Source: Tyzzerella sp. (GTDB lineage: Bacteria; Bacillota; Clostridia; Lachnospirales; Lachnospiraceae). Taken from it: a stretch of 64,000 nucleotides of DNA. Position 1 is the first letter of the stretch. The number at the start of each line of letters is the position of its first letter. Positions 45,319 through 54,830 of this stretch are shown here, piece by piece. A program made the position numbers and the translations under genes. The notes under the pieces were generated by a model. The model searched no databases. It saw only the letters and a list, made by a program, of their open reading frames with translations, and had not been told where the DNA came from. Where the stretch lies: assembly GCA_017465565.1 (NCBI GenBank), contig JAFTWA010000014.1:26441-90440 (forward strand). Reading direction: 5' to 3'.

Positions 45319-47355
45319 CTACTTTTTCTTTCTCATTGCTTTATATGCCAACACAATGCCAGTCACAACTCCGGCTAAAAGAAGTGTTCCTAGCACTACA
45401 ATTGCTGCCACCTTCAAAATAATGCCTTTATCTACTTCGTCTTCTCTCTCTGTCTCATCGTTTACTACATCTTTTACTTCCGTCTTATCTTCAGAACCAT
45501 CTTCTTTCTCTTCATCAACTTCCTTCTTATCATCTGTCGATTCATCCACAACAGTATCCGTTACGGTATTTGATGAACCACTGTTTGTAGTACTCTGCAC
45601 CGTTTCCTTATCAGAAGTATTCTTGTTTGAAGCATCCTCAGTCGACATTTCTTCTTTTGGCACTTCTGCTTTCTCTCCAGAAGCATATGTCACTTTCACA
45701 TCGTCTTCTGTTGTAAAGTCTATTTTCACAAGCGACACAGGTTTTGTGGTCAAGCTGATGATTCCAGAAAATGCGCCATTGTACTCATCATATAAAACTG
45801 GTACTACTGTTTCTGGACTCGTATGAGTATTTTTTGCAATTGGGCTTTGATTCCAAAGTTCGGTCACATTTGTAATCTTCGCATCTGAAACTGGTAATTC
45901 AATATCATACTCCAAATTTTCGTTCATTGATTTATTGATTACGAACACACTGCCTTCACCTGTTGCTTCGTCATAATAAACCTGCACAGTTCCCTCTTCT
46001 ACATCTTCAATTGCAGGAACCATTCCCACTGCTGAAGAATCAAAGGTCTTTGCACCTTTCACCTCTGTCTCCAAAACATCTCTTCCAATTTGGTCCGCAT
46101 ACCACTTAAATACATAGCTGACACAATTGTCCCAATATACTTCGTTGGCTGATGCGCCAGAATAAGTGCATGCTCCAATAATCTGCGCTGATGCATAATG
46201 ATTTAACACTGGTAGATAATCGGTTGCCGTGATTTTCGAATGACGAAGCACTGTATTATAGAAATCAGCAAGGAACAAAGAACCTGCCAATGAATTTGGA
46301 TAATTTCCACCCACAGGACCACATTCTGTAATCTGAATGTCAACATCATCTGCATACTCTCCTGCATATTTCTTAATAATTGCTTCTTCCTCTTCTATCA
46401 TGCTTTCAATCCACTTTGCTGATGCCAAAAAGCACTTCACCGATTCCTCTGCTGACTCATTATTTTGGTAATAATAAGAGTAACCGATATGAACATCAAT
46501 AAAATCAATCTCTGAAGCCAGCGAATCCAGTACGATTGCATCCCAGTTCTTGTATGCACATAACGGATGGGATGGTGTAATTCCAATCACTCCCAGTTTG
46601 ATTGAATCACTATCCACAACATCTTTTCCCACTTTTTGAAGTACTTCCTTACAGAAGTTTGTATAATCCACAGGATTCTTTGAGATGGTAATTCCATCCA
46701 CCTTTTCATCGTCCATACAAACTTCATTTCCGATACAAATAGAATCCACATCATCTATATATCCCTTGTCGATGAGATAATTCACATAATCAACTGCTTC
46801 ATCCGTTGTTCCATTTCCTGCATTCAATTGAATCGTTGCACCGATATCCGCCGCTTCACAAACCGCAAACAACTCGTCCACACCAAATTCTACTGGATAC
46901 TCCACTCCATTGTATGCGTCATAGGTTGGATATTCACTGGAGAAGCAATTGATTTGGTTTACTCGCTCAGACAAATCCCCAATGGTCTCATACCAGTGGA
47001 AATAGTCCCCCTCAATACCACCTGGGTAACGCAAATGCTGAACACCACTTTTCTTGAGTTTTTCCGTCATAATTGCATATGGCTCATCATCCTCCGTATT
47101 CCACAAACCATATCCTTCATCAATCCAGCTGATATTTCCTCCAAAGATACTTGTTTTAACTGTATTTAAACTTTTTGTCGATGCTTTTGCCGTAATTTTA
47201 GAATTGCTTGTATTATAGTCTGAACCAGAAAGATTAATTACAGCAGTTCTTTTCTTTGCACTGTCTGCTAAAGATGTCACACTGGCGAACACTAATGCTC
47301 CACAAATCATCAAGGTCACTCCTGTCTTCAACCACTTATTCCATTTTCCCTTCAT
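45319..47355 (-). CDS. Surface-anchored clan GH-A glycosidase, GH51-like alpha-L-arabinofuranosidase
   Basis: 678 aa from ATG 47355 (AAGGAG 9 nt upstream). Signal peptide at about 1-30. The barrel has HLRYPGG (108-113), acid/base Glu211 in CIGNE and nucleophile Glu344 in QITECGP. The spacing suits clan GH-A, nearest GH51. A C-terminal beta domain follows, then an acidic Ser/Thr/Asp/Glu linker, one TM helix and a RKKK tail with no LPXTG. It should release arabinose side chains outside the cell. Exact family needs a profile search. Confidence 0.82.
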   Translation of the reverse strand: MKGKWNKWLKTGVTLMICGALVFASVTSLADSAKKRTAVINLSGSDYNTSNSKITAKASTKSLNTVKTSIFGGNISWIDEGYGLWNTEDDEPYAIMTEKLKKSGVQHLRYPGGIEGDYFHWYETIGDLSERVNQINCFSSEYPTYDAYNGVEYPVEFGVDELFAVCEAADIGATIQLNAGNGTTDEAVDYVNYLIDKGYIDDVDSICIGNEVCMDDEKVDGITISKNPVDYTNFCKEVLQKVGKDVVDSDSIKLGVIGITPSHPLCAYKNWDAIVLDSLASEIDFIDVHIGYSYYYQNNESAEESVKCFLASAKWIESMIEEEEAIIKKYAGEYADDVDIQITECGPVGGNYPNSLAGSLFLADFYNTVLRHSKITATDYLPVLNHYASAQIIGACTYSGASANEVYWDNCVSYVFKWYADQIGRDVLETEVKGAKTFDSSAVGMVPAIEDVEEGTVQVYYDEATGEGSVFVINKSMNENLEYDIELPVSDAKITNVTELWNQSPIAKNTHTSPETVVPVLYDEYNGAFSGIISLTTKPVSLVKIDFTTEDDVKVTYASGEKAEVPKEEMSTEDASNKNTSDKETVQSTTNSGSSNTVTDTVVDESTDDKKEVDEEKEDGSEDKTEVKDVVNDETEREDEVDKGIILKVAAIVVLGTLLLAGVVTGIVLAYKAMRKKK

Positions 47356-47371
47356 GAAAAACATCTCCTTT

Positions 47372-48409
47372 CTACTCAGATTTTTTCTTTTTTGATATCG
47401 CAATAAATACAATTGGAATTGCGACTGCTGCTATTCCGACAACTATTAAAATTCCAAGTAAAATCCCATCTAGTATCTCATTGACTTCATCAGTCTTATC
47501 CTTTGATACATCTTTCACGTCTTCTTTTGTAGATTCAGCCCTATCATCCGTCTTCTCTTCTGAGCCTTCATCCTTCTCTTCTTCCGTTACTTCCTGTTGA
47601 TTTTCCCCTGTCTGCTCTTCCGGTGTCTCCGTGGTCACCTCGTTGGAAGTGTCATTAGAAGTACCATTTGGAGCGTCTGGCGCAGTACTGTTGGAAGGAG
47701 TATTCGTTGTTCCTTGTGATGGTGTATCTACAACTGTATCTTGAGTCTCTATTAATTTTGTAACCTTCAGATTCTGCACGTATCCACTCAAATCTCCTGG
47801 ATATACTCTAAAACGAATTGCTACACCACCTGTTTTATATGTACTGTCACAAACCTGTAAGGTTGGAAACTTTGCATTATCCAAATATAAAGTATAGGTA
47901 TCTCCTTTGACTACGATTTTCCAGTGCATTTTTGCTTTATAACCAATTTTATATGCCGCACTTGCATCTGGACCATCTTCCTCAATCGTATCCCATTTAT
48001 CATTCGTATCCTTACCTGCAAATAAGTAATCACTATCTGTTCCTATATAATATCCATCAAATGCATCAACTGTAGCATTCGTAGGATTTGCAGAACGAAA
48101 GATAATTCCGCCCTCTGTTACATTCACAAAATCCGCTTCTATTACATAATCCGTCCACCCCGCTTTATTTCCTATATAAGTGTAATACCATGCGTCATCA
48201 CCTGTTCGTCCATCATTATTATCACAGCTAATACCATTTCCATCAAAATTCCAGTGACCTCTATCGTAGAACTTCCACTCCTGTGCAGCGGTAGCTGCAT
48301 TATACTGATAGAACACCTCCCCAAGTGTCTCAGCCGCATTCACTTTTTCTGGCACTGTCATTGCCAATCCTAAAACTAGAATAAATAATACTAATTTCTT
48401 TAATCTCAT
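47372..48409 (-). CDS. Surface protein with one LamG-like domain and a C-terminal anchor
   Basis: 345 aa. Signal peptide at 1-25 (ends VNAAE). One beta-sandwich domain, about 30-210, resembles the type B repeats of the 1437-aa protein (YYTYIGNKAGWTDYVIEADF, GGIIFRSA, MHWKIVVKGDTYTLYLDN). A Thr/Ser/Asn then Glu/Asp-rich linker (about 220-305) leads to a TM helix and KKKKSE. Likely a cell-surface glycan-binding protein for the locus. Between the permease and the GH51-like gene. Confidence 0.8.
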   Translation of the reverse strand: MRLKKLVLFILVLGLAMTVPEKVNAAETLGEVFYQYNAATAAQEWKFYDRGHWNFDGNGISCDNNDGRTGDDAWYYTYIGNKAGWTDYVIEADFVNVTEGGIIFRSANPTNATVDAFDGYYIGTDSDYLFAGKDTNDKWDTIEEDGPDASAAYKIGYKAKMHWKIVVKGDTYTLYLDNAKFPTLQVCDSTYKTGGVAIRFRVYPGDLSGYVQNLKVTKLIETQDTVVDTPSQGTTNTPSNSTAPDAPNGTSNDTSNEVTTETPEEQTGENQQEVTEEEKDEGSEEKTDDRAESTKEDVKDVSKDKTDEVNEILDGILLGILIVVGIAAVAIPIVFIAISKKKKSE

Positions 48410-48427
48410 ATTCCTTCCTCCTTCGTT

Positions 48428-49300
48428 CTAACCCTTCACTGAACCAAGCACAAGTCCGCTCTTAATATGTTTTGAAAGTAATGGGAATACCAATAAAATT
48501 GGTATACACGATAAAACAATATATGCATACATCAGACTTCTGTCCGAAGTCGCCAGCATCTGCGTAACCTCCTGCTGCGATTTAATATCACTCAAGGATG
48601 ATAGGTAAACCTGCAAATATGTCTGTAACGGGTACTTTGTGTTATCCCGCATATAAAGTAAACCGTCAAACCATGCATTCCAGTGACCAATCACACAGAA
48701 CATAGTAAGTGTCGTAAGACAAGGTCTTGATAATGGCAAATAAATATTTTTCAGGCAGCAGAAATCATCTGCTCCATCAATCAAAGCCGCCTCTCGAATC
48801 TCATTTGGTATTCCCCGATAGAAATTCAATAGAACAATTACATTAAAAATTGGAATCGCCCCCGGGACAACCAACGCCCATATGGTGTTAACAAGTCCAA
48901 TTCTCGTATTTAAAATATATGCTGGTAATAAACCGCCGGAAAATAACATCGTAATTACCATAAATACAACGTAAAATTTTCTTCCAGGAAATTCTTTAGC
49001 ACTTAGCGAAACTGGATAAGCGGTCAAGATGGTAAGTACCATCGTAATAACCGTTCCCAAGAACACTCTTACCACACTGATCACAATTGATTTCATGAAA
49101 GATTTATCTTGTAATACTTCTTCAAATGCATTAAGCGAGAAATCCACAGGCACCAGACCGACACTGTTCGATGCCGATGCGGCTCCACCACTGAATGCAA
49201 CTGCAATCATATGTACGAAAGGCAGAATTCCAACTAATGCCAGACAAATGAGGAAAGTGGTGTTTACCATTTGAAAAATAGATACTTTTTGCTTTTTCAT
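48428..49300 (-). CDS. Carbohydrate ABC importer permease (LplC/MalG type)
   Basis: 290 aa with six TM helices, second permease of the importer. The EAA loop reads EIREAALIDGADDFCCLKNIYLPLSRP, which docks the ATPase. ATG 49300 follows AGGAGGGG by seven bases. No ATPase gene is in the operon, so it should share a multitask MsmK/UgpC-type ATPase encoded elsewhere. Confidence 0.92.
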   Translation of the reverse strand: MKKQKVSIFQMVNTTFLICLALVGILPFVHMIAVAFSGGAASASNSVGLVPVDFSLNAFEEVLQDKSFMKSIVISVVRVFLGTVITMVLTILTAYPVSLSAKEFPGRKFYVVFMVITMLFSGGLLPAYILNTRIGLVNTIWALVVPGAIPIFNVIVLLNFYRGIPNEIREAALIDGADDFCCLKNIYLPLSRPCLTTLTMFCVIGHWNAWFDGLLYMRDNTKYPLQTYLQVYLSSLSDIKSQQEVTQMLATSDRSLMYAYIVLSCIPILLVFPLLSKHIKSGLVLGSVKG

Positions 49301-49311
49301 TTCCACCCCTC

Positions 49312-50193
49312 CTAAAAAATCTGGTAGCCCGCATACTTATCAGCAGCTTTATATGATAATACGAGTAAAATCGCTCCGATTACTGATTTAAAGAATCCTA
49401 CCGCTGTTCCAAGACTATACATTCCACGATTGATACCCATTCTGTACACATAAGTATCGATAATATCTGCGCTCGACAAAACTGTCGTATTATAAAGGTT
49501 ATAAATCTGGTCAAATCCTCCGTTCAATACGCCCCCAAGCGCCAAGATTAATAGCATTGCTACTGTAGTAGAAATTGCTGGTATGGTAATAAACCGCATT
49601 TTTTGCATTCTTGATGCACCATCAATATCAGCTGCCTCATATAACGCCGGGTCTATTGTTGCAAGTGTTGCTGAAATAATGACTGCATTATACCCAACCT
49701 CTTTCCAAATATTTGTGACTACCAGTAGAACAATAAACCATTTTTCATCTGTCAAAAACGATATTTCCGTACCTCCCATTGCACAGATAATCTGATTGAC
49801 AATGCCATCCTGCGCAACAATATCCTTTACAATATCAGCCAATACTACCCATGACACAAAATAAGGAAACAGGATAGCACTTTGAATCAGCATTTTTAAA
49901 CGCTTAGAAACCATTTCGTTCAAAAGCAGTGCCACGATAACTGATGCTAAAAGTGCCGTAAATATTTTGAGGAGTGAAATAAATAACGTATTCCACACAA
50001 CAGATGTGAAATTTCCCATATTAAACATATATTTAAACCAATATAGGCCTGTCCATTCCGAACCAAAATATCCATTAGATGGCACATAATTCTGAAAAGC
50101 CATAACCAGGCCAACCATTGGCACATATGAAAAAATAAGCAATATCACAATGGACGGAAGCATCATTATATGCTTTTGCCAATGTTTTTTCAT
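49312..50193 (-). CDS. Carbohydrate ABC importer permease (LplB type)
   Basis: 293 aa from ATG 50193, placed after AGGAGG; an ORF extension upstream lacks a good site. Six TM helices, opening MLPSIVILLIFSYVPMVGLVMAFQNY as in LplB proteins. EAA loop LYEAADIDGASRMQKMRFITIPAI. It pairs with the next permease and the lipoprotein upstream. Confidence 0.92.
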   Translation of the reverse strand: MKKHWQKHIMMLPSIVILLIFSYVPMVGLVMAFQNYVPSNGYFGSEWTGLYWFKYMFNMGNFTSVVWNTLFISLLKIFTALLASVIVALLLNEMVSKRLKMLIQSAILFPYFVSWVVLADIVKDIVAQDGIVNQIICAMGGTEISFLTDEKWFIVLLVVTNIWKEVGYNAVIISATLATIDPALYEAADIDGASRMQKMRFITIPAISTTVAMLLILALGGVLNGGFDQIYNLYNTTVLSSADIIDTYVYRMGINRGMYSLGTAVGFFKSVIGAILLVLSYKAADKYAGYQIF

Positions 50194-50212
50194 TCCACCA
50201 TTCCTCCTCCTG

Positions 50213-51838
50213 CTAGTTGTTTTCATCATGCCACTCATTTACAATCTCCGTTAATTCTGTTCCACCTTGCTTATACCACTCTTCAACAAATGTATCGAAA
50301 TAATCTACATCCTTCTTACCCATTATAATGTCAATAAATGTATTCATTTCTAACTCATCCAACGTACTTTCTAACGCCGAAAATTGAATATCTGTCGGGC
50401 CACGGTATGCGTCATATACAAATGTTTCATATGTCTTATTTAAAATGTCAAAGGAGTCATACCATGTCAGAATTGCACTTCGGTTAATGGCCGAACCATC
50501 ATTTAAAGTTAACTGACTATAAGCATATTCGCCCTCTGCATTCAGTTCCGAAGTGTCACCTGTTTCTACTGCTTTTAACAATTTCAAGTCAAGCTCACAG
50601 TTCTTAAGTGGCGGATCAAAAAATACTGGTGAATACGTTTTTAAATCCACTTCTTTATATTCGTCTGACATCTGAGTTTCCCAGAACCATTCCGAATACT
50701 CTCCCTGCCACATCTCATACCATAGATTCAATAATTTCACTGCTGCTTCAGGATTTGCACACTTTTTGCTTACACACAGCCAACGATAGGTCGTGTTCCA
50801 AGCTCTGGACGATACCGTTTTCCCACTTTCTAATGGAAGATTATTTACAGCAATCCACTCCGCTTCACTATCAGCATTCATATTATTAATAATGTAGTTG
50901 TTGTTGTACCAGAAAGGTCCAATAAAAATTCCAAGTCTTCCTTGCGCAACATACTGGGCAAGCTTTGAAGTTTCCTGTGCTGCAAACTCCGAATTAATGA
51001 GTTTTGAAGAATATAATTGCTGCATACAAGACAGTCCATCTTTTATCTCATCCAACGTACTTCCATATACCAAATCACCATTTTCATCTTCTACCCATAA
51101 GTCTGGATATCCGCCATATGCATTTGCAATGACATCCCAAGTAAATCCCAAATCACTCGCCATTCCAATTCCCATAGTTCCATTCGGTAAGCCAGATATA
51201 TTCTCATCTACAAATTTCTGTGCTACCCCAATTAATTGTTTTAAAGTGGTTGGTTCTTCCAAATCCAACTTATCCAGCCAGTCCTTACGAATGAACACTA
51301 AAGAAACACCGTCACCTACATCATTTGTAAGTGGTAATCCATACAGACCTCCATCTATAGTTGCCGATTCAATCCCCTCATTATCATTGAATGCCAATGT
51401 ATTTTTCAAATTATCCGAGGCATATGTATCATAAAGGTCTTTCATGTCATATATCAGACCTGCTGCAGATAAAGTACTCATTTGTTGCTTATTTGCAATA
51501 AAAACATCCGGCAAATTAGTGTTTGATGCAATAGCCAAATCCAATTGCTCTGCATAATTTCCCTTATCTACCGTCCAGCTCAAATCAAAATTAATATTGA
51601 GTTTTTCTTTCATAAAACGAGTAATAATATTATCTGATGGATTATCTCCTTCCGGATATACAATACCTGCATCATTTTCATAGAGTAAACTCAGCGTCAA
51701 TGTTTCCTCATAGGGAACCATGGGTCCATCTTCACCTTTTACCCCTATAGAATTTTTCGTTTCTTCTTTTCCACATCCATATACTGTCGACATCAAAATA
51801 ACCAGGACAATCATACATGACAGCAGTTTCTTTTTCAT
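50213..51838 (-). CDS. Extracellular solute-binding lipoprotein of the sugar importer
   Basis: 541-aa lipoprotein. Signal peptide ends in a lipobox (STVYGC, Cys22), so it is lipid-anchored outside. The large two-lobed fold with DNLPDVFIANKQQMSTLSA-like and GLYGLPL segments matches LipO/LplA binding proteins for oligosaccharides. First gene of the operon, controlled by the LacI operator at 51871-51892. Confidence 0.9.
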   Translation of the reverse strand: MKKKLLSCMIVLVILMSTVYGCGKEETKNSIGVKGEDGPMVPYEETLTLSLLYENDAGIVYPEGDNPSDNIITRFMKEKLNINFDLSWTVDKGNYAEQLDLAIASNTNLPDVFIANKQQMSTLSAAGLIYDMKDLYDTYASDNLKNTLAFNDNEGIESATIDGGLYGLPLTNDVGDGVSLVFIRKDWLDKLDLEEPTTLKQLIGVAQKFVDENISGLPNGTMGIGMASDLGFTWDVIANAYGGYPDLWVEDENGDLVYGSTLDEIKDGLSCMQQLYSSKLINSEFAAQETSKLAQYVAQGRLGIFIGPFWYNNNYIINNMNADSEAEWIAVNNLPLESGKTVSSRAWNTTYRWLCVSKKCANPEAAVKLLNLWYEMWQGEYSEWFWETQMSDEYKEVDLKTYSPVFFDPPLKNCELDLKLLKAVETGDTSELNAEGEYAYSQLTLNDGSAINRSAILTWYDSFDILNKTYETFVYDAYRGPTDIQFSALESTLDELEMNTFIDIIMGKKDVDYFDTFVEEWYKQGGTELTEIVNEWHDENN

Positions 51839-51870
51839 ACATTATTACCTCCTATTCACTACTGTAACGT

Positions 51871-51892
51871 TTTACTGTAACGTTACAGTAAA
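51871..51892. promoter_or_regulatory. LacI-family operator of the sugar operon
   Basis: Perfect 22-bp palindrome, half-site TTTACTGTAAC with a central CG. It lies directly after the -10 of the minus-strand promoter, covering the transcription start. An extra partial copy (ACTGTAACGTTTTACT) begins at 51861. The divergent LacI-type gene at 52033 is the obvious regulator. Confidence 0.75.
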
Positions 51893-51921
51893 ATTATACC
51901 ATTGACCCATAACAAAGTCAA
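51893..51921 (-). promoter_or_regulatory. Promoter of the sugar-utilisation operon
   Basis: Minus strand: -35 TTGACT (51916-51921), 17-bp spacer, -10 TATAAT (51893-51898). It abuts the operator palindrome. Confidence 0.75.
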
Positions 51922-51964
51922 CTACTTGTGACATTTTGCCCAAATCAGTGCTTTTTTCATTGAG

Positions 51965-51993
51965 TTTACTTTTATTGAAATTTAGTTTATAAT
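51965..51993 (+). promoter_or_regulatory. Promoter of the lacI-type gene
   Basis: -35 TTTACT (51965-51970), 17-bp spacer, -10 TATAAT (51988-51993), 39 bp before the ATG. Confidence 0.55.
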
Positions 51994-52032
51994 AAGGAAA
52001 TAACTAGAAAATTTTGTTAATTAGGAGATGTT

Positions 52033-53049
52033 ATGCACGAACAGAAACCAAACCGACTTCCAACTTTAAAAGATATCGCTAATGAAACCGGCTTTTCCGT
52101 TACTGCCGTTTCACATGCATTGAAAGATATGTCTGATATATCTCCAAGTACCAAAAAGATTATTCAGGATTGTGCTAACCGCTTAGGCTATATCGCCAAT
52201 GCATCTGCCACATCCCTTCGTACTGGAAGAACAAATACCGTTGCCATTATACTCGGTGACCTTTCCAATCCATACTTTTCATTTATTGCAAAGGAACTAG
52301 AAAGACAATTTGAGCAAAATGGTTATTCTGCCTTTTTCATGCATTCAAACGAACAACAGGACATTGAGCGCAAATCAATTGTAGCCGCATGCAGCAGAAA
52401 TGTAGATGGCATTATCCTGTGTCCATCCCAGACTCCATACTCATGCGATAACATTAATTTTATACAAAACCTTCATATCCCTTGTGTTGTAATAGGACGT
52501 CATTTTGATGAAATAGACATCGATTATGTCATATCTGATGATTTCAAAGCTGGTCAAATTGCTGGCCAACATCTATCAGAAAAAGGACACAGTTCTGTTC
52601 TTTATATTAACACGCCTATTTATAACTCTAGTTCACGTGAACGTTTGCAGGGATTCAAGGATACTTGCCAAAAATATAATGGCAGCAAAATAACAGAAAT
52701 CGAATTTGACGATTACGGAAAGTACTTTGATAAAATACAAAAAGATATTGAAACGGACAAATATACAGCAATTGTTGCATACAATGACATTATTGCTTGG
52801 GATGTCATGCAGCGTTTAGGGAAGTTCGGCAAAAAGGTGCCTGAAGACTTATCGCTAATTTCATTCGATAATCTGCACTCTTTACTGCCTCTTCCGTTTG
52901 AGTTGAGTTCCATAAGTTCATCCAAAACTTCTGTTACGACAAAAGCTGCGGAATTACTGCTACGCCGTATGCAAAATCCGAAGCTTCCTACAGAGAAAAT
53001 TGTTTTGGATGTCACTCTATTCGATCGACAAACTGTAAGAACTTTATAA
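52033..53049 (+). CDS. LacI-family transcriptional repressor
   Basis: 338 aa, TAGGAG upstream. N-terminal helix-turn-helix (TLKDIANETGFSVTAVSHALKD, about 11-32) with the hinge helix around residue 55 (NASATSLRTGRTNTVAII). A periplasmic-binding-protein-like sensor follows (GDLSNPYFSFIAKELE; ASDDFKAGQIAG-like). It should repress the divergent operon until an arabinose-containing sugar binds. Confidence 0.95.
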   Translation: MHEQKPNRLPTLKDIANETGFSVTAVSHALKDMSDISPSTKKIIQDCANRLGYIANASATSLRTGRTNTVAIILGDLSNPYFSFIAKELERQFEQNGYSAFFMHSNEQQDIERKSIVAACSRNVDGIILCPSQTPYSCDNINFIQNLHIPCVVIGRHFDEIDIDYVISDDFKAGQIAGQHLSEKGHSSVLYINTPIYNSSSRERLQGFKDTCQKYNGSKITEIEFDDYGKYFDKIQKDIETDKYTAIVAYNDIIAWDVMQRLGKFGKKVPEDLSLISFDNLHSLLPLPFELSSISSSKTSVTTKAAELLLRRMQNPKLPTEKIVLDVTLFDRQTVRTL

Positions 53050-53063
53050 TATGGATGTTTATC

Positions 53064-53600
53064 ATGCAAAAAACAAATTCAAAAATACTTAACCTTTGTA
53101 TGATTAGCCTTTTTACTGCTGTCATGGCAATTCTGGCACAGATTGCAATCCCAACGCCTTTTGGCGTTCCTATCACTATGCAAACCTTTGCTGTCAGCCT
53201 TGCCGCCATCATACTCGGTGCCAAAAATGGAGCAATTGCTTCTACAATATATATCATGCTTGGTGCAATAGGATTACCAGTTTTTTCAAATTTTACAGGT
53301 GGCTGGCAATATATAGTCGGACCCACAGGAGGCTTCATCCTGTCCTTTCCACTTATGGCATATATTATCGGTTCAGGCTGTGAATATGGCCCAAAAAAGA
53401 AACTAAGTTTTACAATAAGCCTTATCACAGGAACTACGTTCAATTTTATCTGTGGAATTCTTGTGTTTTGTGCCGTGACAAAAAGCCACTTTTTCGTCGG
53501 CTTCACAACCTGTGCACTGCCATTTATACCAGGTGAAATTCTCAAAATGTTCCTCGCCTCGACCCTGGGCATTCGAATTAAGAAAAGACTTCCAAAATAA
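53064..53600 (+). CDS. bioY: BioY biotin transporter (ECF S component)
   Basis: 178 aa from ATG 53064, which has GGATG seven bases before it; an in-frame ATG at 53055 lacks a site. Six TM helices. TPFGVPITMQTFAVSLAAIILG and GPTGGFILSFPLMAYI are the BioY biotin-binding motifs. It sits 14 bp after the LacI-type gene and may ride on its transcript, although the functions appear unrelated. BirA elsewhere in this window uses the biotin. Confidence 0.95.
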   Translation: MQKTNSKILNLCMISLFTAVMAILAQIAIPTPFGVPITMQTFAVSLAAIILGAKNGAIASTIYIMLGAIGLPVFSNFTGGWQYIVGPTGGFILSFPLMAYIIGSGCEYGPKKKLSFTISLITGTTFNFICGILVFCAVTKSHFFVGFTTCALPFIPGEILKMFLASTLGIRIKKRLPK

Positions 53601-53604
53601 AAAG

Positions 53605-53638
53605 CACTTCAATAACTAATTCCTAGTTATGAAGTGCC
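53605..53638. terminator. Bidirectional terminator between bioY and telA
   Basis: 14-bp stem GCACTTC(A)ATAACTA / TAGTTATGAAGTGC with one bulge, A-run before and T-run after. The two genes converge here. Confidence 0.85.
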
Positions 53639-53646
53639 ATTTTTAT

Positions 53647-54783
53647 TTATCCATTAATCTGCAATAATTTCTGCTTCAAATCATTTTCAAGACGTTGCAT
53701 TTCCACTTCTGCCTCACGTCTCTTCTGACGTCCTTCCTCCTGAATCTTCATCACTTCATCCAATGTAGAAATTAAAGCTTCATTTGTAGCCTTCAATGTT
53801 TCGATTTCTACAATGCCCCGTTCAGATTCTTTTGCTGTCTCAATTGTCGATAATTTAAGTTTCTCAGCATTCTTCTTCAGAAGCTCATTTGTCATATCCG
53901 TCACTTCTCGCTGTGCTTCTGCTGCCTGTGCAGAGTGTTCTACTCCAAGAGCTAATACCATCTGGCTCTTCCAAAGCGGAATGGTATTCACGATTGTAGA
54001 CTGAATCTTTTCCACCATCAAAGTATCGTTATTCTGTACCATACGGATTTGTGGTGCAGTTTGAATGGAAATTGTTCTGGTTAATTCCAAATCATGAATT
54101 TTCTTTTCAAAACGGTTGCACATAGAATCTAAATCCTTAGCAGCCTGTGCATCTTCTGGCAATCCACTCGCCCTTGCTTTGTCAAGAAGTCCCTGCAGCT
54201 GCGTACTGCGAACCTCTTGTAATTTTTTCTTACCCGCAAGGATGTACATAGAGAGTTCTTTGAAATATGTTAAATTCAGTTCATACATCTTATCTAAAAG
54301 CGCAACATCTTTCATAAGCTGTACCTGATGAGACTCTAGGGCATTCACAATCTGATTAATATTTGTCTCAGCCTTCGCATATTTGGCTTTCAGATTCTGC
54401 AACTTATTTGATGTCTTTTTGAAAATGCCAAGAAATCCTTTTTCCTCTTCTTCATCGTCGAAGCTCTTAAGTTCTCCGACAACATTAGAAAGAAGTCCGC
54501 CTACTTCTCCAAGATCCTTTGTACGAACATTATCCAATGCAGTTTCTGAGAAATCAGCCATTTTCTTCTGAGTTCCCGCTCCGTATTGAAGAATCACTGC
54601 CGAATTATTCAAATCGATTTGCTGCGCAAATGCCTCTACAGCCGCTCTTTCTTCTGCTGTAAGAATATTCTCATCTAACATTTCTTCCTTTTGTTCTACC
54701 ACCGCTGGTGCCTTTTTCTCTTCTGCAAATGGTTCTAATGTAAGAACTGGTGCTGTTTGTAATGTGTCGAGTCCGTTTGTCAT
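53647..54783 (-). CDS. TelA-family toxic anion resistance protein
   Basis: 378 aa from ATG 54783 (TGGAGGAAAC upstream). Mostly alpha-helical coiled coil; the core from KGFLGIFKKTSNKLQNLKAKY to LWKSQMVLALGVEHS is typical of TelA. Family members are linked to tellurite, nisin or envelope-stress resistance, mechanism unresolved. Paired with an XpaC-like gene upstream (47-bp gap), as commonly seen. Confidence 0.9.
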   Translation of the reverse strand: MTNGLDTLQTAPVLTLEPFAEEKKAPAVVEQKEEMLDENILTAEERAAVEAFAQQIDLNNSAVILQYGAGTQKKMADFSETALDNVRTKDLGEVGGLLSNVVGELKSFDDEEEEKGFLGIFKKTSNKLQNLKAKYAKAETNINQIVNALESHQVQLMKDVALLDKMYELNLTYFKELSMYILAGKKKLQEVRSTQLQGLLDKARASGLPEDAQAAKDLDSMCNRFEKKIHDLELTRTISIQTAPQIRMVQNNDTLMVEKIQSTIVNTIPLWKSQMVLALGVEHSAQAAEAQREVTDMTNELLKKNAEKLKLSTIETAKESERGIVEIETLKATNEALISTLDEVMKIQEEGRQKRREAEVEMQRLENDLKQKLLQING

Positions 54784-54830
54784 ATTTGTTTCCTCCATCT
54801 CTTTTATATCTATTTTCTCTTAATAAATAT

